Origin: Chromobotia macracanthus
Lineage: Eukaryota > Chordata > Actinopteri > Cypriniformes > Botiidae
DNA length: 64,000 bases
Direction of reading: 5' to 3'
NCBI GenBank assembly: GCA_036877525.1
Contig: JAZGTH010000014.1
Span: forward strand, 4,538,501 to 4,602,500
In this document: positions 1 to 9,890 of the stretch, in pieces
Position numbering within the stretch: the stretch's first letter is position 1
Layout: the number at the start of each line of letters is the position of its first letter
Position numbers and translations under genes: made by a program
The notes under the pieces: model-generated
What the model saw: only the letters and a program-made list of their open reading frames with translations
The model's database searches: none
What the model was told of the DNA's origin: nothing

Positions 1-1602
1 GGGTCAACTTGTTTTCTGGTTATCTGCCTTACTTATTGACTAACCTGCTGTCAGTGAAGATTCATGTTGCTTAATTTAGTTTATAGGTACATTGGGTCAG
101 TTTTTTTCTTCTAACGTTAAAAGTACTTAAGACAAATGTGATTTAGACATGATTTAGTACTATTGGTTACAAGCCTTAAATTCAAGTTTCTTATTTTATC
201 ACATTTATTAAGTTATCTTATTTTTTAAGTTATTTAAAATATTTACGTTCACCTCCAAGGGTATGTGCCACATCACTCTGCATAATGATTTTTGCACCTG
301 TTTTTTCCCATATGTGATGCTACATGCACATTAGCTTTAGTCTTTCTTGGATTGTCTATTGTCAATTTCTTTGTTGTTTTACTGTCTCAGTTGTTAAAGG
401 ACGGGGTTTTTTTTGTTTTGACCTTTTTATAAAACCTAAGATCAGTTAAATAAACATAACCACCATCTCAGGAAAAGGTCAAAGCATTAGAGACACCATC
501 ACACGGCATCCAGGACATAATATAACAGAAGACTGTCATCAGCAGCAGATGAGTCACGGTCAGCACAGCTTAAATGTGACCTTTAAGAGTTTTAAGACCT
601 TTAAGACATACTGATCTGAGAGCAGTTTAGCTGGTCTGAGGAATCAGCAGGAAAGGCCTGGATCAGAGCATAAGGCAACTTTCACCTGGGTGTGACATTT
701 ACTATAACTGTATCTGCTATACACGGCCATCCTGCCTTGTAAGTTTAGGAGGAACTAAAAGAAAATGAAAAACCCACGATACTACAGAGTTGCAAGAGAA
801 GAGTTGGATAAACTGTGGTATTTAAGATGAGATAAAACTGATGCATCTAATGCATCTAATTGCCAAATTAGAAAACCTGGTCTTAAAAGCATTTATTTCT
901 TTATATAATAGCGATGCATCAATAGATGACTTTAAAATCCTCATTCTTATAACATTTCAAAGCATTTTCTCAGTAATGAGAAGTCAGTAGCATCAGAGCA
1001 CAGCAGATCTTCCCAGTACATCACAGTGTCACAATAAAAGAGACGCTAATGCCCAAAGCATGTCTAATAGTTTATCAGAACACCCACCATCTAATGCTGA
1101 ATTCACATCAGTTTTATTTCAGAAATCTCACAGTATCTCAATGGGAGTCTTTCCTGTTTACGACTCTTTGTTATTAATAGAGGTCATTCTCTTTTCCCAT
1201 GATAAAAATAGACGGTGACACGGGATGTGAGATTCTGACTGATGTGTTGACCATCCATGAAAAGATGCAGTCAGACTCGAGAAGGAAACTGTGGCTGAAA
1301 CGCTCACACAATCCTTACTGGGTTTTTTTCTATTTTTCTTTTCCTGTCAGCCCCCATACAGAGGTTTTATCTCATGAGAAAGTCCATTTTATTTCTAAAA
1401 CAGACGCACTAGAATATTGATTGAGATGGAAGACTTTCTGAACAAAGAAAGTCACTCTAGATATGGTTTTTATTATTATGCATGTATGTGAATTGTCAAA
1501 TATGAAAATGCATCAGATATGGCAGAATATTTCTCTGCCTTTAGCTTTTAGTTTCACTAAAACAGAAACATGTAGAGGACATACTGTAACAATCATCATA
1601 TA

Positions 1603-1616
1603 CTGCCCCCTTGCGG
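1603..1616 (-). promoter_or_regulatory. CTCF-like motif
   Basis: Read on the minus strand the 14 bases are CCGCAAGGGGGCAG, close to the CTCF core CCASYAGRKGGCRS, with mismatches at positions 3 and 5. Occupancy cannot be judged from sequence. Confidence 0.35.
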
Positions 1617-1734
1617 CAGACTGTCAAACTGACCATGTTGGGTTTTATAAATCCAGAACAACTAGTAACCACCTGAAACCCTTTTTGCAGTCACATAGCA
1701 ACACACTAAAAACCACTTAGAGTACCTGTGTACC

Positions 1735-1915
1735 TGCATACCAATGCCCTGGCATGCACCCACCGTACCCTGCAGCATCTACAGGCGAAAATATCATAGA
1801 GGCGTGAAGAATTATTGACAGTCAAGTTACCACCCAGAATAGCAACCTAGCAATCATCTCGATGCATAAAAACACTTATAATACCTTAGCAACCCCAAAG
1901 CACTGCCCAGCAACA
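1735..1915. repeat. Decayed GTTGCTAGGGTGTTGCTA-family repeat
   Basis: Contains phrases such as agcaacctagcaatcatc and ataccttagcaacccc, degenerate complements of the gttgctagggtgttgctag repeat seen clearly at 54.2 kb and 58.0 kb. Edges are uncertain. Confidence 0.4.
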
Positions 1916-4130
1916 AACACAGCATTACTCAAATTTTCTCAAAAATCAGTTTTCCATGGACTGTTTCGTCAGCAAAGCATGATCTTTATAGCAATTTCAA
2001 AATTCATTCAGTAATCATTCATCCGGCATGCATGTTTTCTTCTGTATAAGTCCAATATGATGCAATTTTAATCTGACTGCAGCAAGACCCTGTTATTTAA
2101 GGCAGGAAAAATTTATAGGAGTAATTTGAGAAATCCCACTGACTCATAACACTTAAGCCTCCACCCCCCTTGGAGTTTAGGGATGATCAGGGAATTGGTT
2201 AGATGAAACAAGTTTTTGGCATCGATTTAGAGGATGTAAAAATAACGCCCTACCTCGAATCTACCATCAGACCTGCTCTCAGATATATACAGACATAGGT
2301 GGGGAGTTCTTTGGGGTTAGCAGAGACCCTCTTCTGCTTTGGCTCTGCCAGTTCTCTTTGCTTCACATACTTGTCTGGCTGCCCATTCCCCCACAGGCTC
2401 TATGTAAACACTCCAGGATGTGCTTTAAAACAGCCCAAAGAAACAGAACCACCAAATCAGCCACAGATGTTTATACTTCTGCCCCAGCTGTAGCCCCGAA
2501 CAGGAAGTGGTTACCGCCAGAGCAGCTTAACCCATTAGTAAGTATGACAGTAAATATTGTCTGTTTTAGGGACCGTATGAGAAACCACAGATTTCTTCTT
2601 AATCCTTTTTCCAAGTGTTGTAGGAAGGTCAAGGCACTAGGGAGAGACCAGGAGGTCACAGGAGCTGATCGGTGTAGTTGTAGATATGTTCTGTAGGACT
2701 TGTTGTTGGTTCACATGGACAGTTTCCTGTCAGTTGTGCTTTCCCATGAAACTTATGGTCCATAAACAGACCTCGTATCTTATCTCCCAAAGCTTCATTA
2801 AGCTAACGAAAACAATTACAGGCCACGATTCAACCCAGCTGGTTCTTATAAAGCCGGTTCAATGGTCCAAAGGAACATATTCTGAAAAAACATGCATTTG
2901 TGAAGCAACAAATCTGAGGGATATTTTGTGGGGATGCAAAGATGAAATGTTTAACTACATAAATCCATGCATCTGTGTAGACCCTTGTGTGAAGATTCCC
3001 CGATAAATACACAGAATCAGTTCAAAAAAAGCAAAAAAAAACATCTATTCTGCCTGGACCTGAGCAGTAGTAGAAATGTCAGATTTTTGTTATATAATAA
3101 TATAATAATAAAATAATCTTTTGGAAAGAAAAACTATTTCAGTAAATATCAGCTCAAATATATCTTTTCCTATGCAACTGAAGCTTGCACAGAGAAAATT
3201 GTTTCTTTTTTAATCAGATTTGTATAGACTATGAAAGACACGGGTTAAAACTGCATATAAGCAGCGGTCAGTACTATCTCTCTGTATGTACCTCAAAGGG
3301 AATTATGGGTACTTAGAAAGCACCATTAGAGGTTCTGGCAAAAGAATAACCTCTGCGACACAATTACCTGCTCAGTGAGAGGCTTTCAAAATCAGTAATC
3401 ATGCCATCAATACAGATTCTCTTTGTGTTCAGTGAATAAGTCCCTGGATGATGGAACCTTTCCAGTGTATGAGCCATTCAGCAGGTAATCCACACACATC
3501 ATAAAAGAAAAATGAGATTGGGTTTAGCTCACCACCACAAGAGGCTTACAGACATGTGATGATGCTGGAGAGCCAGAACTGCAGATGAAATTGAAATTAT
3601 TCTCCACAGGACATCACTACATCTGTCCTGTGACCTTTAAGCTTGTATTAAGGTTTGGGTGGCATCTCCACAGAGTATCAGAATAACACACAGACTCATT
3701 CAGTAGAATGATTCTCTGTGTGGGATTAACAGCAGCTTTTTTTGTCATCTTGTAAGAACAGCACAGAAAAGACACGAATTTCACACGTGCAAAAACAACT
3801 GATCAGATGTGAGATGGGTGGTTTTGAACAAGATTTGTGTGACGTAAATTCTCACAGAAAACCATTTGAATCACATAAGAAATGTGGTGACGTTTTTGCA
3901 CATGAAATTATGTTTCTGTAAGGGAGATAATAGAAAATGTAATTGTCAGTTTTAATGAATACATTAGATTTAATAATGCATTTTTATATTATTTACTTTA
4001 TTACCTAGTGTTTTGTAAAAACAGATTTCATCTATCTGTCTGCTTATTAACTTATACATTTTCTTAAATAGCAAATTAAATGATCAGACAAGTGGAGAAA
4101 ATAGTAACTACCCTCAAATATACACTCATG

Positions 4131-4144
4131 GCTCCCCCTGCTGG
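4131..4144 (-). promoter_or_regulatory. CTCF-like motif near traip 3' end
   Basis: The minus-strand sequence CCAGCAGGGGGAGC differs from the CTCF consensus by a single base (A for C at position 12). It lies about 240 bases beyond the traip polyadenylation signal, a sensible place for a boundary, but motif matches alone are weak evidence. Confidence 0.45.
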
Positions 4145-4378
4145 CTGTGTGAGTGAACAGCAACTGCCAACTACATCAGTGCTGAGCTTTAAAAAAACAA
4201 TTCAAATCTGTTGTACCTCATCAATGCAAACTAATTCTGCCTGCTGCTGCATATGATGCCAGAGGGCTTTTAACAATTAATTACAAAATGTTTTAGTTTA
4301 CTGTGTCTATTATTTAGTTTACCTGAATATTATTAAAGATATTTGACAACGTTGTAGTTGCAAATATTAACAAAACAG

Positions 4379-4384
4379 TTTATT
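4379..4384 (-). terminator. traip: traip polyadenylation signal
   Basis: A canonical AATAAA on the minus strand lies 586 bases past the traip stop codon, implying a 3' UTR of about 600 bases ending near 4355-4365. No stronger signal is seen between it and the stop. Confidence 0.65.
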
Positions 4385-4969
4385 GTTTACATGAAATTAG
4401 AGATCTGTACAAAGACAACACAAATAATGCAATGGCAAACTAAATCCAAAAACCAGAAACACACACAAAAATAAAGGAAACAGCAAAAAATATACGAACT
4501 GTCACATTGCGATTCACACCCTTTAGATTAAAGGTGCTTCAAACACCGCTAGAAACTCCGTTAGTCACTTGCAATGCCAAAGTCACTGATGACTTATAAA
4601 TAAAACTTTGTCAAATAGTTTCCATAAGACATAAACTTGAGATTTTAACTGCCTGATGTGCCCACTGCCTGGTGGACAATTTAGCTGGTGTTCAGATTTG
4701 TACAAAGAGCTTTAAAAACAAAATACACAATAGTACATGATATTTCAATTCATCTATATTTAAGCTAAAAGCTTGTGGTTTCCCAAGCACAACTACATCA
4801 AAATATTGAACATCCTCATACATCAGTTTTGACTGGAAATTCCTGAAAAAACTATATTCTGTTAATAACTGACTGGCTCTCAGGCAAAGACTCACACACA
4901 ATGACTGTATAAACTTCCTGTGCCATGTTTTCTTGGCATTACGGGACAACATCTGAAAATAAAGGCGTT

Positions 4970-7900
4970 TTACTCCAGGTAACTGTCCAGAGTGGTCAGG
5001 GTAAAGGTGGGCTTGCTCGTAACGGGTCTGGAAACCTTCTTTCTCTTGGACTTCATGGGAAGGGGCCGAATTTCAGATAAAGGGGACTAGTGCACATACT
5101 GCAGTTAAGGAATCAAAACTGAAAGGAAAGATAATTACATGGCGATAAATTACTGAATAATTCTCAATATACAGAGAAACTCAGAATATAAGGATACAGG
5201 CTGGATAAATTTAGCTCTTCCTCCAAGTCCATCATATCCAGTTCTTACCTGAGTACAAGAGAGTAACAAAATATATGAATAAATGATTCCAAGATTGACA
5301 TTTTTTTAGCTGTGTACATTTAGTCGAGCTTTAAAGATATGTGATGAAAGACATTTAGATCTCACAGTGCCAAACTTGCTTGGGTCCAGCATGCTTCCAA
5401 ATGTATTCTTTCTGAAGAGCAGAGAGTTCCTCAACATAGCCCCCATCATGACATCATCGTCTTTAACACGAGGATTCTAAAAGACAAAGAAGTATACACT
5501 CTAACCCTGCACCCTTCATGTCATCTAAATGCCCCATTTCCGAACACCAACATCTTGATTTTATACTTACGTTTTGTCCGGGATTATTTTCTGTGTTAAC
5601 AGATGAAGATCTGCGTGTTAAAAAAAGACACCAAATGAATATTTATATGAATCAGTCAAATAATATTAAATAACATTGAGGAGTACAAACTCACGCCGGA
5701 GGGTCGAGACGCATCTTTTTAGACGGGACCTGAATGGGTTTCTTCTCCACCTGTTCAGGTGTGTTAATGTCAAAGGTCAGGTTTAGGTCGATTTCCTGAG
5801 AGTCTGAAAGAGTCTGACTGTGACCCGGGCGCTTCAGCTCTAAAGGGGCAGGGCTGAAACACAGAAATGAAGCAAATATCCTTCAGCTGATCAAATGCAT
5901 TGATTCTCCTGGATTTACGTAGTCTTTAGGCAAATATCAGATTAACACCTTTCAAACACCAGTCTGCTAATGGCCTCATTAGTGCGAGTCGGAGTGCTCA
6001 GCGTCCGCTGAAGAATTTCCACCTTCTTCTTCAAGCTCTGTCAAAACATCCAATATTTCTTCAGGAAGCTTTTTATTTCTTAAATTCATGTACTCTAAAC
6101 ACTTTTCCAGATACATATTTTCATGGAAGATATTGATAATTTGTGTACAAACTATGTGACTTGTAATATAGAAACAAAATATATAAAAATATATAAAAGT
6201 AAAAATCTCAAAGCAAATCAAACAAAACTCAAAACAGAATACAAGAGCGTGTAGATATTTTGGAAGTTTTCTAACATTGATCTCTTTGTCTGCATTGGAC
6301 AGATCCTTCTGAAGTGCCCTCAAGTCCTCATTTGTTCTGTTTGTTTCTGCAGTGGCTTTTTGCAGCTGTGATAAAAATACATAATCAACATGTGCTAATA
6401 AAAACTCAATATAAAAATCTGATGGACATTTTCAGAAACAGGAAGTGAACCTTGTTGTTAGAGGAGATAAGTTCTCTTTTTAACTTCTCACACATCTCAT
6501 TTGAGGACTTCAGACTTCCCTTCAGGTTGTCATATTCCCTGAGGGGAAAAAACACAAATCTGAATCAAGGTTCTGTCTGTTTTCTCTCAATATTACATTT
6601 ATATTGCATTTGGCAGATGCTTCTATCCAGCGCAACATTTGGTGGATTCAATGTCCAATACAATTGATTTATGTATTCTCTGGAAACCAAACCCATGACT
6701 TTGCAGTTGCTAGCACCGCGTTCTACCAGATGAGCTACATAACAAATATAACTACATAACTCCAGCATTCTGTGGAAAAACATATTTGCGATATTTGCAT
6801 GAATTAAAATTCGAGAAGGTCAGAGGAAGTATCTGTTTTTGCCTTTTGGTTTAATGTAACACCGTAACAAAGCATACAGCAGTGGATATGCATTTCTGTT
6901 GGACTGCAGGGTGGGAAAGTGGATCTTACTTTTTAAGTGAGATGCAGTATATGGATAGCTGTTCAACCGCCGACTGGCTGACACCCATATCAGTGATCAT
7001 GGCCTCCACCTCTGACCTTTGACCCTGTAGAACCACATCTAAACTACAGGGCAGAATCACACGAGAGAACGTGAGCATACATACAAGTCAGACACAGGAA
7101 GTACTCGTGATTACCTAGGCCAGTAATTAACATGATGACGACAAAACATTGACTGCAAGTAAGTGACATCTGCAAGTAAGTGACGCATCTCAAACACATG
7201 AAAACACACACAAAATGCTCTCAAGCTTATGACTGTACCTTTCATAGGTTTTCATTTTGACTCGGAGTCGTTTGATTTCCTCCTTGGCTGCCTGGCCTTC
7301 ATTTTTCTGACTCTCTAAGAAATTCATCTGTTTCTAAATTCACACACAATAAAAGCACCATTTGGAATTTAAGCATGAAACTAGACATTCAAGATGCTGG
7401 ACTAACAGATTTCCAGTAAAATAAAGAGGAGAACAGCACGTACTCGGAGAACCGAACACAACATGTCTTTGTCTCCGATTTCTTTCCTGACTCTGTCCAG
7501 GTCTTTCTTCTGTCGCTCAACTGTCTCTTTCAGAGCATCCACTGACTTCTGCTTGTCCCTCCATTCTTTCTCTGATAGAAAAACACGATTAAAATATGAA
7601 TTAAATACAGTACAGCATGTTCTGTAAGGACATATATAGATATAGAAATGATGCCTGATAATTTATGAATAAAACCATTTCTTTAAAAAAGAGCAGCATT
7701 TACAGTAGCATTCTACAAGTGAAATCAGGAATCAAAACGTATTTTTATAATATGCCCTGATATTCCTAATCATGTTGTTTAGTGATATAGTCTGATACTA
7801 ATACAGTCACTGATATGTCAGCCATCTCTATCATTGAATTACATAAACAAATGATCAGGAGGTTTGGGAAACCAATGGTTCTGTCTTACCTTTCTCACAC

Positions 7901-8599
7901 AGCATTGCTTTCATTCGGGCAAGTTCATTCTGAAATCAAACCGATAAAGCAGCCGGTGGATTCAATGTGCTGATTTAAAGCACCATTATCACAGAATGAA
8001 AGAAACAGCAGGAGATTCTCACCTGTAAACTTTCTGGGTCTACTGGTGTTGCATCGTCCTCTGGGGCTATGTCAAAAAACAGCTTGTTGATAATGTGTCG
8101 TGTGCTGACCTGAAAACAGAACGAATGAGCTCCAGTTATCACGACGGCCATCGCTTAAACATTTAGAAGTCAAATTACAAATCAAGTCAGAAGTTTACCT
8201 GTTTCCTGCATTGTGGGCAGGTTTTGCTTGGAGCTGATTGAAACCACTGGAGAAGACTGTTTTAAAGAAATTAAACATCCATATGTCATTACCAAGCATT
8301 ATATAAATGCATAACAGGTACACTATTGGAAATTGTTGGTTCGTGTTACTCAAGTAGGCAACGTATGTTAGTTAACCATCAGTTAGCTGTAATCGTTATT
8401 GTTTAATGTAATCGATTTTGTTAATGGTTCTCATGAAAGTTATAAAAACAATATGTCGTCTAGCAAATAAAAACAGCTCGAGTAGGAAGGCAAACACTCA
8501 CCAGGCGTAATGAAAAGTGTGACCACAGTGAATTGCAGCCACATCTTTAACATTGTCGAAGAAATCAGAGCAGATGGTGCAATAGGCTCGAATGGGCAT
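4970..8599 (-). CDS. traip: TRAIP, RING-type E3 ubiquitin ligase of the replisome
   Basis: Fifteen coding exons on the minus strand: 8599-8502, 8256-8199, 8109-8023, 7929-7890, 7571-7444, 7333-7239, 7043-6930, 6538-6451, 6365-6276, 6037-5949, 5853-5695, 5610-5571, 5476-5366, 5248-5198, 5086-4970. Joined they give 454 aa without a stop (human 469). The N terminus MPIRAYCTICSDF begins a RING of C3H2C3 type with ligands C7, C10, C25, H27, H30, C33, C46 and C49. A long charged coiled-coil region follows (about 75-290), then a basic C-terminal part containing GYDGLGGRAKFIQP, a TRAIP hallmark. Known role: nuclear E3 ligase that travels with replication forks and ubiquitylates the CMG helicase at crosslinks, collisions and in mitosis. 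The last human residues form a PCNA-binding box; here the equivalent LTTLDSYLE lacks the usual glutamine. The last intron looks U12-type. Exon 9 was assigned its partner by frame: only SLKKKVEILQ fits the family, not the frame that reads through the intron. Confidence 0.95.
5087..5197 (-). other. traip: U12-type (minor spliceosome) intron of traip
   Basis: This 111-base GT-AG intron between coding exons 14 and 15 starts GTATCCTTAT, the U12 donor consensus, and contains TTCCTTAAC at 5112-5104, the U12 branch-site consensus, about 18 bases before the acceptor CTAG. The usual polypyrimidine tract is missing, which fits. The nearer AG (after CTGC) would put an in-frame stop into exon 15, so the downstream AG is the one that keeps the frame. 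Confidence 0.85.
6592..6742 (-). repeat. tRNA-derived SINE (V-SINE/DANA-like) in traip intron 7
   Basis: Read on the minus strand it begins with a tRNA-like head (tgtagctcatctggtagaac, pol III A box) and a degenerate B-box region (gtcatgggtttgg), and ends with the conserved core/tail phrase whose complement is gcatttggcagatgctt. This is the widespread cyprinid V-SINE type. A related copy lies at 26.6 kb and a head-only copy at 61.1 kb. Confidence 0.8.
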
Positions 8600-8606
8600 C
8601 GTTCAT

Positions 8607-9094
8607 CTAAAAAACAACAGATCGTGTTGCATATCACTAGACATATTTACGATCAAAACTCTCAGGCTTCGTGTTTAATGTATGTACTATATTTACTGTA
8701 CTGTATATTTCTGCTTACCCACACAAACGTTTAATGTTTAATAAAAAAAACCAATCATGTTTAGGTTTGAAACCCACAAGTGCAGAGATCCGCCGCGCTT
8801 CATTCAAACGTAATGAGTCCGCCCCTGATGTTGCGTCATTAACATGCGACGCCGTGCAGAGAAACTTACGAGACGTATCGGCCTACAATTCACTGTGACC
8901 TGCCGCAAAAAAAATGTATAAATATCATTTTTTAAGGAGGTATTTGTTTACGTGAATCTGATATGAAAGGAATTCCATACGTCTGATAAGTCTAGATAAG
9001 TAACGTAATAATATTTCTAAAAAAAAAAATGTTAGGAATTAATAAAACTACATTTCCCATAATGCAATGGATGAACTCTGTGACAGTACAGAGT
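8607..9094. promoter_or_regulatory. Shared head-to-head promoter of traip and mon1a
   Basis: The region between the two divergent genes holds a CpG-containing block (about 8785-8885) in otherwise CpG-poor DNA. On the minus strand a donor CTC|GTAAGT at 8870/8869 pairs with the acceptor TTTTTTAG at 8607, predicting a short traip 5' UTR exon ending at 8870 and a 263-base UTR intron. On the plus strand a donor AAG|GTAAAT at 9150/9151 pairs with the acceptor GCAG at 9794, predicting a mon1a UTR exon. The two start regions are therefore only a few hundred bases apart. Exact start sites cannot be read from sequence. Confidence 0.65.
9047..9066 (+). promoter_or_regulatory. ZNF143/THAP11-type promoter motif
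   Basis: The 20 bases actacatttcccataatgca match the long ZNF143/THAP11 (SBS2) promoter motif ACTACAAnTCCCAnnATGC with one core mismatch (T for A at position 7). It lies about 85 bases before the predicted mon1a UTR donor and in the gap shared with traip, a typical position for this housekeeping-promoter element. Confidence 0.75.
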
Positions 9095-9794
9095 TGGTTT
9101 ATGACCTAAGACAAGTCAACACGCTTTGATTTGGATAAGGACTGTTTAAGGTAAATTAAATATCTAATTATGTTATTAGGGATGCAAACTTAATGGACAT
9201 TACGCTTCTGACATGGTAAAATTAAGTGAAGCGCCGATGAAGATGTTTTAAAATGTTTGTAATGCCTTAGCTTCGTGGCTAGTGCATTAGTCGGTTCATT
9301 TACATTTGCACAAAACAAATCCATCAGTTTTCATGTCTTGAATCAGTTATATGACAATCTGAACAGCGAAGTTAACATGCACATTGTTTTAAAGTGTTAA
9401 CTGAGAAGCTTTCAGATTCATAAGATGGTGTTTCAGTCCAGCAGCAGAAATGAACCAGGGCTTGGACCAAAAGTGTCCCAGATATTGCAGATGTATTTTA
9501 TTCTCTTACCTTTTCTTTCACCCTAAATGTTCTCTTACATTTTGTGTATTTCTTTTCATTCAAATGACTATAATCTATATGTTGTAAAGTGTGTAAAGCC
9601 ATTAAAACACAGCACTCTGTGAGAACCACTTGAGAACCACTTCTGTGAATTGTTTCTGTTTCTGTTTTAACATGTTTGTTTTACAGCACTGGATGTAATT
9701 CGCTTGCTGCCCTCGGTTGAATAAATTGTCTATAAATTGTGCTGTTGGACTTTCAGTGTGAGCCGGTAACACTCGGTCTCATTTGTTGCTGCAG

Positions 9795-9890
9795 GGCTCA
9801 TGCAGTGAATCTTGCTCCTGCCACTGACTGGTAGGGCAGGACACTCAACCCTCTCTTTTGCTGGGCTGCTTTTGTGCCCAGTGTGAAAGG
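9795..9890 (+). other. mon1a: mon1a 5' UTR part of first coding exon, with minimal uORF
   Basis: The exon opens after a good acceptor (ttgttgctgcag). At 9800-9808 lies ATG CAG TGA, a two-codon upstream frame ending 82 bases before the main start. It would be translated only if the predicted acceptor at 9794 is used. Confidence 0.5.

Larger units (their letters stand above)
1..4354. other. Left intergenic flank, downstream of traip
   Basis: No gene is recognised on either strand. Open frames here are short, lack plausible splice partners and match no family I know. The stretch is AT-rich with ordinary unique-looking sequence, one decayed repeat around 1735-1915, a small AAT-rich patch near 3090-3110 and two CTCF-like motifs listed separately. 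It lies beyond the traip polyadenylation signal and would contain the end or flank of whatever gene sits further left. Confidence 0.6.
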
